The position numbers and the translations under genes are program-made. The notes below the pieces were generated by a model, which was not told the origin of the DNA, did not search any database, and was given only the letters and a program-made list of their open reading frames with translations. A DNA stretch of 62,715 nucleotides from CAIVSN01 sp031539165 (GTDB lineage: Bacteria > Patescibacteriota > Gracilibacteria > BD1-5 > UBA2023): assembly GCA_031539165.1 (NCBI GenBank), contig JAVKLK010000034.1, forward strand, positions 1 to 62,715. The letters run 5' to 3'. This document shows, piece by piece, positions 51,685 through 61,184 of this stretch (positions are counted from its first letter, which is position 1; each line of letters opens with the position of its first letter).

Positions 51685-52458
51685 CTAACTCCTCAAACCC
51701 CTCCCGCTGCGAATAATCCAATAGGCCCAACTCCAAAATACGATACAGCCTCCGAGGAGCATCGACCAGGCAAATATATGGGAAATGCTCGATATCCCGA
51801 GAAACCCGTATCGAAAGAGATCTACCATAGAGTAGATGGGATTCCAGTGAGAGAGCGTTTTCCAAAAAGGAGAGAGAGACTCGGTGCTATAAAATACTCC
51901 ACCCAAGTAGGTGAGTGGGGTGAGTACAAACGTAGGGATGATGGATACTCCATCGAAGTTTTTCGCATAGAGTCCATTCACGAGTCCAGCAAGCGAGAAA
52001 AAGAGTGTCGTCAAGAATATACTCGCAAAGATTACTCCTATGTGAGCGTAGGGAAGCGATACAAAAAATGTAGTCGTCATCAGTACGAGTCCGGCAATCA
52101 CCAATCATCGGATGATTCCTCCCGAAGCAAATCCCAATGTCACGACCCAAGCAGGGGATGGAGACACGAGTATTTCCTCGATATTCTTCTGAAATTTTGC
52201 CGCGTATACTACTGTGGCGGTATTCGAGAAGGCATTGGTAATTACCCCCATCATGATGAGTCCGGGAGTAATAAATGCCGCATAGGAAACCCCAGATATC
52301 TCTCCGATACGACTCCCGAGAAATCCGCCAAATACCGCAAAATAGAGACTTGTGGTAATAATGGGTGGGAGGATGGTTTGTGGCCATATTCGAAATATCC
52401 GAATCGTCTCACGACGTGCCATGGTGAGGAGCGAGATATAGATCTGATACGCGGTCAT
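51685..52458 (-). CDS. ABC-2 type transporter permease
   Basis: 257 residues with six TM helices and one TGA at 52105. The conserved ABC-2 segments are seen: PPIITTSLYFAVFGGFLGSRIG, YAAFITPGLIMMGVITNAFSN, the coupling region KFQKNIEEILVSPSPAWVV, and LTPLTYLGGVFYS followed by LSHWNPIYSMVDLFRYGFLG. It sits 9 nt after its ATPase gene, and together they form an exporter for a lipid, glycan or drug. The glycosyltransferase upstream makes a glycan substrate conceivable, but this is inference. Confidence 0.92.
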
Positions 52459-52467
52459 AGGAGGGAG

Positions 52468-53358
52468 TTACTGGCTTTTTTTCGTTGATTTCTTCTCGGT
52501 TTTTTGTGTGAGCTTGAGGAAGAGCTCTTCAAGTCGGTTTGTTTTGTTTCGGAGGCTCGTTATGACTTTCCCTTCTTGTTCAAGTTTGGCTATCGCACTT
52601 CCAATCCGCTCTGTTTTCTTGATAGATACTTCAAGAGTTTCCCCATCAGCAGTATCGAGAAGATAGGAGCTTTCGTTCATGGTGCTCAAGAGATCTTTCA
52701 TGTTTCCTTCTTGTACAATTTCCCCATGATTTATGATGGCGACTCTGTCACAGAGAGTTTCTGCCTCTTCAAGATAGTGAGTGGTGAGTATAATCGTTAC
52801 CCCACTCTGATTTAATTTCTTCAAGAATTCCCACATTTCTCGACGCAGCTCGATATCCACCCCAGCGGTTGGCTCATCGAGAATAAGAATCTGAGGGGCA
52901 TGGATGAGAGCTCTCGCAATCATAAGGCGACGTTTCATTCCCCCTGAGAGGTTTCGAGATGCCTCATGTCTCTTATCAAAGAGTCCGAGATCCTTGAGGA
53001 GCATATCTGCTCTTGGTCCACTCTCGGACAGGGGGATGCCGTAGTACCCTGCCTGAGTCGTGATAATATTGTGGACGGTTTCAAAAATACTAAAATTGAA
53101 CTCCTGAGGCACGAGACCAATAGAGGATTTGGCTTGGACTGGGTCACGCATGATATCAAATCCATGTACTTCCACGTGGCCGCTTGTAGGTCGGGTGAGA
53201 CCAGTCACAACTCCTATGGTGGTAGATTTCCCAGCACCATTTGGTCCAAGGAGTGCGAAAAAGGTTCCTTGAGGGATATCAAGGTTGATGCCCTTTATTG
53301 CTTCAAAGCCATTCGCATAGGTTTTCTTGAGATTTCTGAGAGAGATGGCGGATGACAT
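52468..53358 (-). CDS. ABC transporter ATPase (DrrA/ABC-2 type)
   Basis: 296 residues. Walker A GPNGAGKSTTIG, Q-loop VPQEFNF, signature LSGGMKRRL, Walker B ILILDEPTAGVD and H-loop TTHYLEEAE are all intact. A C-terminal extension of about 80 residues after VAIINHGEIVQEG resembles the regulatory tail of ABC-2 exporters. It is the ATPase partner of the permease at 51685. No TGA is used. It follows the glycosyltransferase in the same direction (21 nt apart). Confidence 0.95.
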   Translation of the reverse strand: MSSAISLRNLKKTYANGFEAIKGINLDIPQGTFFALLGPNGAGKSTTIGVVTGLTRPTSGHVEVHGFDIMRDPVQAKSSIGLVPQEFNFSIFETVHNIITTQAGYYGIPLSESGPRADMLLKDLGLFDKRHEASRNLSGGMKRRLMIARALIHAPQILILDEPTAGVDIELRREMWEFLKKLNQSGVTIILTTHYLEEAETLCDRVAIINHGEIVQEGNMKDLLSTMNESSYLLDTADGETLEVSIKKTERIGSAIAKLEQEGKVITSLRNKTNRLEELFLKLTQKTEKKSTKKSQ

Positions 53359-53379
53359 ACGAAGAATTAAAGCTCTATC

Positions 53380-54480
53380 TTACCTAATAAAAGAAGAAAT
53401 TGAATTCTGGAATTTCTTTTTTGAGAATTCCAGTCCGTGATTTCGCAGGGCTTCCGGGTTCATGTTTTTTTGTTCAAACCGATCAAGAGCATCTTCGAGT
53501 TTTTCGGGGGTCTGCTCATCAAAGAAAATCCCGGTTACTTCGTCAATTACAGTCTCCTTCGCTCATCATTTTCCATAAGCAATGACGGGCGTTCCACACA
53601 TCATGGCTTCTATGGGGACGAGTCAAAAATCTTCTTCTTGTGGAAAGAGAAATGCTTTCGCCTGTGTGTAGAGTGCCACTTTTTCTGCGTCTGAAGGACG
53701 AAATATCCAGGTGATATTTGGTTTTGATTGGGCTTTCAGACTTCGGTACAGAGGAGTATCGGTGCTGGTTGCGAGCACAAGGGGCTTTCCATTTTTGTTA
53801 AACGTCTGTACGAGGAGATCCATCTTCTTGTAGGGTACGCACCGACCAAGTCAGAGGTAAAAATCTTGTTTCTTTTCTCCAAGAGGAAATATTGCATCAT
53901 CGACCCCAGGATAGATGATTGTGGAGTCTCGATGGTAGTATTTTTTGATTCTTTCCGCTGTTGTTTTGGAGTTTGCAATGAAAGAGTCTACTCGCTGCGC
54001 TGCATCATAGTCCATTTTCCTCATCCATCACTGAACTCCCCGAAAGAATATCCGAGCTATTGGATTGAGCAGGCCAAATTCCATCATATTTTCATATTCT
54101 TGAGCATGACTCCAGTAATACCGAGTTGGAGTATGGCAGTAGCAAAAGTGTTTTGTGTTCGCTCCACGTTTTTTGTACCCAGCATGTTTTGCTTCGGCGG
54201 AGCATGAAGAAATGATGATGTCATAGTTCGAGAAATCAAAACTCCGGAAGGCGAAAGGTCGAAGAATACCAGCGAGTTTATGTCTTCTGTTTATGAAGGG
54301 AATTTTTGCAATCCAACTGGTATATATATTTCTCCCTGTAAGCATGGGGTGCTCCATGAAACAAACGCTCGTATAAATATCAGCATCTGGATAGAGTTCA
54401 AGAAGATGGGATATAACAAGTTCTGCTCATCAGAAATCTATGAGCCAATCGCATACAATGGCAATTCGTGGGGTATTCAT
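53380..54480 (-). CDS. Glycosyltransferase family 4
   Basis: GT-B fold, 366 residues. The N-terminal domain begins RIAIVCDWLIDFGGAELVIS, with the two glycines of the loop from TGA-TGA, and has CYCHTPTRYYWSH. The C-terminal domain has FIANSKTTAERIKKYY, IYPGVDDAIFP, LGRCVPYKKMDLLV and the donor-binding motif EDFGLVPIEAMMCGTPVIAY followed by GKGGAKETV. TGAs in the last motif (53623, 53572, 53569) also fall on invariant glycines. It transfers a sugar, mannosyl-like by resemblance, to a lipid or growing polymer at the membrane. It heads the leftward GT-ATPase-permease operon. TACAAT lies exactly 6 nt before ATG 54480. Confidence 0.92.
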
Positions 54481-54486
54481 ACATGG

Positions 54487-54492
54487 ATTGTA
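54487..54492 (-). promoter_or_regulatory. -10 element 6 nt before the glycosyltransferase ATG
   Basis: TACAAT on the minus strand, then CCATGT and ATG 54480; the -35 is weak. Confidence 0.5.
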
Positions 54493-54522
54493 TCTATTTT
54501 GATGGCTAATCCAGTTCTCTGA

Positions 54523-54550
54523 TTGTTTTTTCTTCGGAAACATCTATAGT
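54523..54550 (+). promoter_or_regulatory. Promoter of the nucleotidyltransferase-cupin gene
   Basis: TTGTTT (54523-54528), a 16-nt spacer and TATAGT (54545-54550); ATGs at 54565 and 54571 follow. Confidence 0.45.
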
Positions 54551-54564
54551 CCTTCTACTATTGT

Positions 54565-55446
54565 ATGCCTATGTCAGTACTTGCGATTACTTCCGGATAT
54601 TTTAATCCTATCCACCCCGGACACATTGAGTGTTTCGATCTTTCTCGTTCAGAAGCAGGAGCGGATGAGCTCTGGGTTATTGTGAATAATGATATTCAAG
54701 CGGAACGTAAGCGGGGGACGAAAAGCTTTCAAGATGAGACATTTCGTCTGAAGATTGTAGAGTGAATCAGATGAGTAGACCGAGCATTCCTCTCTCTTGA
54801 TGAAGACCAATCTGTTTGCAAAAGTCTCAAGACGCTCATTCAACAAGCCAAAGATTCTGGGAAATTCACTGATATTATTTTTACAAAGTGAGGAGACCGA
54901 TTTGCTCATGAGGTTCCAGAGGCTCAAATTTTACGAGATGCATGAGTTCGAATTGTGGATTGACTTGGTGCAAAAACACATAATTCGTCTGATTTTGTCA
55001 GAAAAATTAAGGACTGAGCGGACGAAGCTGAGCTAGAAAAAAAACTGCGAGAACTTCCGAAAAATATTACCGAGTGAAGGTACTTGGAGGTGGGGAATCG
55101 ACCCTGGGGAGTCTACTATGTGCTTGAAGATGCTCCGCTCTATAAGGTAAAAAAAATCATCGTACATCCGGGAAAAAGACTCTCTCTCCAATCTCACAAA
55201 AGAAGGAGTGAACATTGGATTGTTGTTTCTTGAGTGGCAACCGTCGATATTCGAAACCCCGACTTTGGTGAAATAGAGCAATGTAAGATTCTGCTTTCCA
55301 ATGAAGGTTGTCATATTCCTGCATGATATATTCATAGACTTTCGAATCATTCTCCCGAGCCTCTCGTAATTGTAGAAATTCAATGTGGAGAATACACAGG
55401 CGAAGATGATATTGTCCGATACCAAGATGATTTCTGAAGAATATAA
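54565..55446 (+). CDS. Nucleotidyltransferase-cupin fusion
   Basis: 293 residues (ATG 54571 would remove two). Residues 1-130 are a cytidylyltransferase-like domain: ITSGYFNPIHPGHIECF holds the HxGH signature, and LWVIVNND and TDIIFTKGGDRF follow. Residues 170-290 are a cupin like the C-terminus of mannose-1-phosphate guanylyltransferase/phosphomannose isomerase: RPWGVYYVLEDAPLYKVKKI, then HPGKRLSLQSHKRRSEHWIV and IPAGYIHRLSN with metal His/Glu residues. TGAs occur at about ten places. A nucleotide-sugar or polyol precursor is plausible. The two activities may act in sequence, which is inference. Confidence 0.88.
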
Positions 55447-55463
55447 GTAGTTAACTTTTTTTC

Positions 55464-56621
55464 ATGCAACATTCCCTTTTCCGTAATATTCAATTCCCCC
55501 TTATTCTTGCCACAGCATTTCTGGATATTCTCGGAATAGGTATTTTGATACCGATTTTTCCTTTTTTGATCAAAGGATTCTGAATGTCTGCAGAGTGGGT
55601 TGGGTACAGTATGGCTATTACTTCCGCAGGAATGTTTCTCGGTTGATTTATTTTTTGAAGACTTTCTGATGTTCATTGACGAAGAAGTATGCTTCTTTGG
55701 ACTTCAGCCTGTAACATACTCGGGTACATCTCTCTTATTTTTGCCCCGACGTTTGTGTTTTTCTTGGTAGGAAGGTTTATAGCAGGACTTGCATGATCTG
55801 GTATTGGAGTTACGCAGGCATACGTTTCTGATATATCAACGCCAGCCACGAGAATGAAAAAAATGTGACTTATCGGCGCGATGTTCGGCCTTGGATTTCT
55901 TATTGGTCCAGCAATCGGGTGACTCCTTGCTTCTGTATCAAATACGGCAGTGGCCTTGGCTGGTGTTATTGCTGCAACAGCGAACTTTCTACTTATTCTC
56001 TTGTTCCTTCCTGAATCAAAGAAACAGAATTCAAAGCAGACTCCTGATGTTCCGGGGAGTCTTACTCCACTCATGGTAACATTGTTTGTTCTTTCTTTTG
56101 TTGCAACTGTTGCCTTTTCTCCCATTCAGGCGATTTCGTGACAGTACTATGTTGATATGTTCCACTTTAATGCTGCTCAAATATCTCATGTACTCATTGT
56201 TATAGGTCTCACGAGCATTCTCTATCAGGGGTTTCTCATTAAATACCTTCGAGTGTACTTCAAGGAAATCTCCATGATGTTTCTCGGAATACTGCTTCTG
56301 CTGGTTTGATTTCTCTTTCAGGCTATCAATACGCACCCGATTGCTTTATGGGCAATTCTTCCACTCTTTCCTTTGGGAATGGGGGCGCTTCAGCCGTCTA
56401 TTAATTCCCTTGTGGCAAAGGATGCCTGAGAGTCTACGGGGAAATACCTTGGGATGAATAACTCATATATGAGCATTGGGAATATTGTTGGTCCTATACT
56501 TGCTGGCTATTTGTATGGAAAATGATATACTCTTCCGTTCATTGCAAGTGCCCTTCTTCTTGCAGTAACTCTCTTTTTTGTATATTGAGTTATTTATAAA
56601 CGCCATGCCCATGCTCAGTAG
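55464..56621 (+). CDS. MFS transporter (TetA/DHA1-like)
   Basis: 385 residues and about twelve TM helices. MFS motif A is clear between TM2 and TM3 (GRLSDVHGRRSML). Further glycine-rich helices include FVFFLVGRFIAGLAGSGIGV and FGLGFLIGPAIGGLL, where several of the glycines are TGA. The second half repeats the pattern with NSLVAKDAGESTGKYLGM. This resembles the TetA-like proton antiporters for drugs or metabolites. The substrate is not visible. Only short pieces of it survive under standard code. Confidence 0.88.
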
Positions 56622-57276
56622 TATCGCAAGATACACCCTCCTACTTCTTCTGTTTAGCCCTCTTCTTGCCGGATGTGAGAAAGCCAAAGAAACTCCCGTT
56701 GTCAACACTCCTCCCTCAGTAATTCTTGCTCTCGGAGATTCTCTTACGGCAGGTTTGGGAGTTGACGTACTCGATACCTATCCTGCTCAACTGGAAGAGC
56801 GCTTGAAACAGGGCTGATATAGCTACACAGTCCAAAACGCTGGAGTTTCTGGAGAGACATCCACACAACTTTTAGCTCGCCTTGATTGGGTCCTTGAAGG
56901 AAATCTACAACCACCAGCACTTGCTATTGTTGAAATCGGGGCAAACGATGCATTTCAGGGTATTTCTCCTCAGGTGACTCGCGCGGCCATTCAGGAAATT
57001 GTATCAAAACTCAAGGCTCGCTCCATACCGGTTCTTCTAACTGGCATGAAGGCACCTCCAAACTTAGGGGCTGATTTCCGAAGTCAGTTCGATGCCCTTT
57101 TTGCTGATATTGCCAAAACAGAACAAGTCCCACTCATGGAATTCTTCTTGCAAGATGTTGCTGCAGTTCCTTCACTCAATCAAGCCGATGGCATACATCC
57201 AACAAAAGAGGGATATGCCGTTGTCGTGAAGCATCTCATGGAAGAGCTCCGAAAACATAATCTTATATATAAATAA
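56605..57276 (+). CDS. GDSL/SGNH-family lipoprotein hydrolase (TesA-like)
   Basis: 223 residues. A lipoprotein signal (LLLLLFSPLLAG-C, lipobox LAGC) tethers it. SGNH blocks are all present: block I LALGDSLTAGLG (Ser 46), block II NAGVSGETST, block III EIGANDAFQG and block V DGIHPTKEGY (Asp and His). This is the TesA/arylesterase type, which hydrolyses acyl esters and thioesters in the envelope. The single TGA at 56815 joins its two halves. It begins 17 nt inside the MFS gene. Chaining MFS, lipoprotein esterase and ATPase suggests a lipid-export task. Confidence 0.93.
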
Positions 57277-57281
57277 CCGAT

Positions 57282-57920
57282 ATGATACAGCTTTCGCATA
57301 TAGAAAAATCGTATAATTCAGGAGGAGAGCGCGTGGAGATACTCAAAGACTTTTCTCTTTCGGTACAGTCGGGCGAATTTATTGCGCTTATGGGTCCTTC
57401 TGGATCAGGAAAATCAACCATCCTCGGACTCATAAGTGGATTACTTTCTCCTGATTCATGAGAGGTCCAAGTGGGGGATTTTCGTTTCTCTGGACTTTCC
57501 AATGATCAAATTACCGCAATTCGCTGATCCAATATAGCCTATATATTTCAATCGTTTGAGCTTATTCCAACCTTAACCGTTCGTGAAAATATAGAACTTC
57601 CTCTGGATATTAATCCTGGAGTGCCTCGTCGATTTGCGGTAGAAGAACTTCTTGATCGAGTTGGACTTACGGGGAAATCAGAACGATACCCCAATGCGTT
57701 ATCTGGTTGAGAAAAGCAACGGGTTGCCATAGCAAGAGCATTCATTGGAAGCATGCCCTATCTTCTTGCAGATGAGCCAACCGGAAACCTTGATCGAAAG
57801 ACGGCAGATGTCATTATGGAGCTCATCGTACAGCTCCATAAAGAAACGGGTAATACCATCATTTTGATTACACACGACCCTGTAGTTGCGGCTCGGGCTG
57901 ATCGGATTGTTTCGTTGTAG
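57282..57920 (+). CDS. ABC transporter ATPase (LolD/MacB type)
   Basis: 212 residues; four TGAs leave no standard ORF of note. Walker A MGPSGSGKSTIL, Q-loop YIFQSFELIPTLTV, signature LSGGEKQRVAIARA (second Gly is TGA 57708-57710), Walker B LLADEPTGNLD and H-loop THDPVVA are intact. The FELIP loop and PTGNLD are typical of the LolD/MacB/FtsE group, which pairs with a four-TM permease. No permease follows; the next gene is convergent and overlaps by 53 nt. The partner must be elsewhere, or the upstream MFS/lipoprotein genes are unrelated. Confidence 0.93.
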
Positions 57921-59532
57921 AGAACACTGCTTCGACGGCTTGTTCTACGGTAGGTTTTCCTGAGTCAATTCCTGCAATTGCCTTTTTGCTGAGGCCCCCA
58001 TTTTCATAGAGATCTTTTTCTGATACGTTTCCTAGTACGGCAAGAATCTTCTGGAAAATGAGTACGTCCCGCTGCGTGAAAGGTTTCGTTGGGTCTATTC
58101 CTGGCAAAGAAAAACGCTTGGTAAGAGTGTCACTCGCTCGATAGAGGAGTTCTTCATACTTTGCCTGACCAAGTGCAGGCATTCCTACTTTTGAGAGAGT
58201 TTGAAGATTTCCATCTACTACAGAATCTTGCTCTCGAGCACTTTGTCTCACAAATTCAGGATCTACTCGCTTTCGAAGAGATTGTATATCTTGTTCGAGG
58301 CGAGTTTTTTCTGCCAATTGTTTCTGATACCCATCGAAGAGTTCCAAGACATTTCGTTCAAAAAGTGTTCGCTCCGATGGGTTGGAGAGGGTTTGTCAGA
58401 ACTTCAACAGAGCCTCTCGGCTCTTTCCTCGCGCTTCTTCTCCTTGGGAGAGACTTGCGAGGACTCTCGGTGCAAGCTCGGGAGTTATTTGCCAGAGTCT
58501 CTCAGCAAGCTCACTTGATCGCTTCGGGAGGAGAGCACCCAGTCGTTCTGCTTGAAGCTCCTTTCCAGAAAGTTCTGTTTGTACGAGAGAGTCTGGAACA
58601 AATGCTGGACTCTCAATACGTAGTCCGTCTTTTTCTCGAAATCTATTTCCTTCTCGATTCATGATGGTACGCTCTCCCGTTCGAGATGCCTGTGAGATCA
58701 GTTCTCCTGCCTTCGAGGTATATACCGTCTGAGTCGGTGGCTCAAATCATGCTTTGATTTTGCTATAGGCATCGAGTGAAACACTTGGATCACTGAGTGC
58801 AACAACGGCAGGGGCTCGATTTGGAAGTCATTGTGTACCAGCAAGTGATCGAAGTTCTCCGAATGATGCCCGAAGCTGTGCGAGTTCATCGGTCTTATTG
58901 GGTGGTACGGACTTCAGTATGGCATTTTCATGCGAAAGAAGCACAACTGTTTCAGCGAGAGCAGGATTTTTCCCTTGTTTCTTGAGCTCTTCTGATGCTT
59001 TTTCGACTTCTGTAGCGTACCCCGGGATGAGTTCTTGAGGAGACTTTCCGGTGAGGGCAGAGATTTGGGATTTAAGAACCTGCTGGCGTTCGAGGAGAAA
59101 TTTTAAATCAGTCTCAGACTGCGTCTTTAGATTTTTTTGCTCTATAGCTTTAGTTTTATCCAACTCAGTCTTCTTTTCTTTCTCAACTTCAGTTTTTTCT
59201 ACTACCTCAGTCTTCTTTTCTTTCTCAACTTCAGTTTTTTCTACTACCTCAGTCTTCTGTCCCTCTATTTCTGTCTTTTGAGAGAGAGTGCTTGTATTCT
59301 GAATTGCCAACAATAGAGTTTTAAACTCTTGTGAAAGCTCATCTCCCGCTATCCCTGCTTCTGATAGTTCTTTGAGTTCTGAGTTTATCTTCTGAAGCTG
59401 GTTTATTCGTTCAGTTGGAGGAAGATTTTGGAGATACGACTCAAACTCTCTCACAAGTTCAGGAGAAAGCTGTTCTCTTGCGATAAGTTGAGGAGCGGAG
59501 TTCTGAGGAGATTCTCGAAATGCTTCTTGCAT
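57868..59532 (-). CDS. Coiled-coil protein with tandem 14-residue repeats, 554 aa
   Basis: ATG 59532 to TAA 57868 through several TGAs (58828, 58747, 58396). Residues 40-150 are charged and helical, with a tandem repeat (KTEVVEKTEVEKEK twice plus part). The rest has helix-rich segments (ELAERLWQITPELAPRVL, RLEQDIQSLRKRV) and no TM or signal. A cytoplasmic structural or scaffold protein is likely. The repeat DNA has a 42-bp period. It follows the 236-aa repeat protein in the same direction and overlaps the convergent ABC ATPase by 53 nt. No family recognised. Confidence 0.75.
59164..59258. repeat. 42-bp tandem repeat inside the 554-aa gene
   Basis: Two full copies (59164-59205 and 59206-59247) plus 11 bases of a third. 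The unit is in frame and encodes a 14-residue (two-heptad) segment. Confidence 0.85.
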
Positions 59533-59554
59533 GAAGCGATTCTACCATATATCC

Positions 59555-60265
59555 CTAGAGGGATGCAAATTTTATACCCTTTTGCTCAATGAGTAAAAGG
59601 GTTTCTTGCACAGCCCGAGCGACAGTAGGCTCTATTTTGTTTGCCTCTATCGCAGCACGAATCGCAACTATATCTGCTCTATCTTGTTGCGTTACAGGAG
59701 CGCCTGCAATAACTCTATCGAGAATACTTCGTACTACTGCTATCATATTGATTCATAGCTTTAAAGTTTCGTTTTCTCGCTGTCTTGCCGCAATTCTCTG
59801 ATCTGCCGCCGCAATTTCTTGCCTATTTGCCGCAATTCTCTGATCTGCCGCCGCAATTTCTTGCCTATTTGCCGCAATTCTCTGATCTGCCGCCGCAATT
59901 CTCTGATCTGCCGCCGCAATCTTATCGAGAGTTGAGCAGTTCTCCACAAACTCCCCCTTCTTCCGAGTGAATAATGCCACCTTTTTTGCTCCAGCCTCTC
60001 CTTCTGCCTGAGCCTTCGCAATTTTTGCGTCATATTCCGCAACAATGCGTGCCTGACACTCCGCTGTAGTCTCTGTTGCACCTGCTGCCGTACCAAGAGC
60101 AAGCCCAGCCGAAAGAGCTACCGTGCTAATAATACTGTTTTTCCATGCACGAACGCGACCAACATCCACTGGATCTTTTCCAGCAGCGATTGCTTCAGCG
60201 GCCCATGATGGAGTTTGATATCCTGCTTCATGAAGCTCTTCGGAGGTTTGAGAGAGTTGAGGCAT
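59555..60265 (-). CDS. Repeat-containing membrane-associated protein, 236 aa
   Basis: ATG 60265 to TAG 59555, reading through TGA 59753. The N-terminus (SEELHEAGYQTPSWAAEAIA) resembles a small helical domain. A weak TM or signal-like helix follows (NSIISTVALSAGLALGTAAG, about 43-62), then a helical region and a repeat IAAADQR / IAANRQE, and a C-terminal helix. Pure A/D/Q/R heptad composition predicts a coiled coil. The repeat array at 59776-59926 is also 42 bp per double unit. Neighbours 57868 and 60335 run in the same direction. Function unknown. Confidence 0.7.
59776..59926. repeat. 42-bp and 21-bp tandem repeats inside the 236-aa gene
   Basis: A 42-bp unit (GCCGCAATTCTCTGATCTGC and more) is repeated twice, followed by shorter 21-bp half units. 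It encodes alternating IAAADQR and IAANRQE. Confidence 0.85.
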
Positions 60266-60334
60266 AAAAAGAAATTTACGCCAGTATTATACTCGCGTGT
60301 CAAGTATTGTGCAAATTTTGGATGATAGACCTTT

Positions 60335-61174
60335 TTATTTCTCCCACCACTCCAAGTACGCTTCGGATAAAATCTCTGCAAGTTTGCTTATGGCATCTTG
60401 GTCGAGGATAATTTTTGCTGGGTTTTCGGAGCAAGAAGTTTCTGTCCCGAGATAGCGTTTTGGTATATCAAATGCTGAGCCTGAATACTTCTTCAAACAA
60501 TCGGTTGTTGGGTATCAATCCTCAAGAGAATATGCTTCATTTTGAACGCTCGCATATCAGGCTGTATCAAGATGTTTTTGGAGTATCTGAATAAGACTTC
60601 CATCGACAAATAATTCTCCAGCAGAATTTCCTGTAAGAAGATTGAAGCCTCGAGGAGATCAGCGGTATTGATTTTCACAATAACGCATCACTCTTTCAAG
60701 CGTGAATTCCTCGGCGGAGCTCGGTTCCCAAAGTTCCGTCCGATTATTGGAAGCCATCGTATGCATATGGATGATGTGCTGAGCCTTTCAGAAATATTGT
60801 TCGGTTTCCGCAAGAATCTGGTTGAATAGACTTTCGAATTGAGGATTCGCGAAGAGTGGAGGACTTGCTCGGTAGAATCGGCGATTCATATCAATGACGG
60901 CTCGAGGAAATTGAATATCAAGTAATCCCACGGAGAGTCATTTTGAGATAAGCATCTGATAGAGTGCTTCCGCGATTTCTCGGGATCCAATATCCGCATC
61001 GAGAAGACAAAACCAACGGAGTGCTTCTTGATCGAGTTCGGCAAGGTGGGGGAAATACGGAAGAACTTTTTTTGGATGGTAGAGTTCAGCGTGGGGAACA
61101 TATATCAGGATATCTACCATGCCAGACGTATTGGACCGGTACGAAAGAATATCTGAGGTTGGGGGTGTTGTCAT
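60335..61174 (-). CDS. N-formylglutamate amidohydrolase-like protein
   Basis: 279 residues. In-frame TGAs at 60938, 60788, 60659, 60557 and 60518 are glycines; standard code leaves only a 78-residue start. The motifs FPRAVIDMNRRFYR and HIIHMHTMAS, in that order, match the FGase fold (Arg/Asp-Asn-Arg loop, then an HxH near the metal site), and YVPHAELYHP could give another ligand. The family hydrolyses N-formylglutamate or similar amides with Zn. The overall likeness is moderate, so the exact substrate is unsure. It lies 10 nt downstream of the 405-aa protein on the same strand, probably co-transcribed. Confidence 0.6.
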
Positions 61175-61184
61175 AGAAGTCTAT

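Noticed and set aside
59776..59926. CRISPR array
   Set aside because: Repeats are adjacent with no spacers and encode an in-frame heptad repeat.
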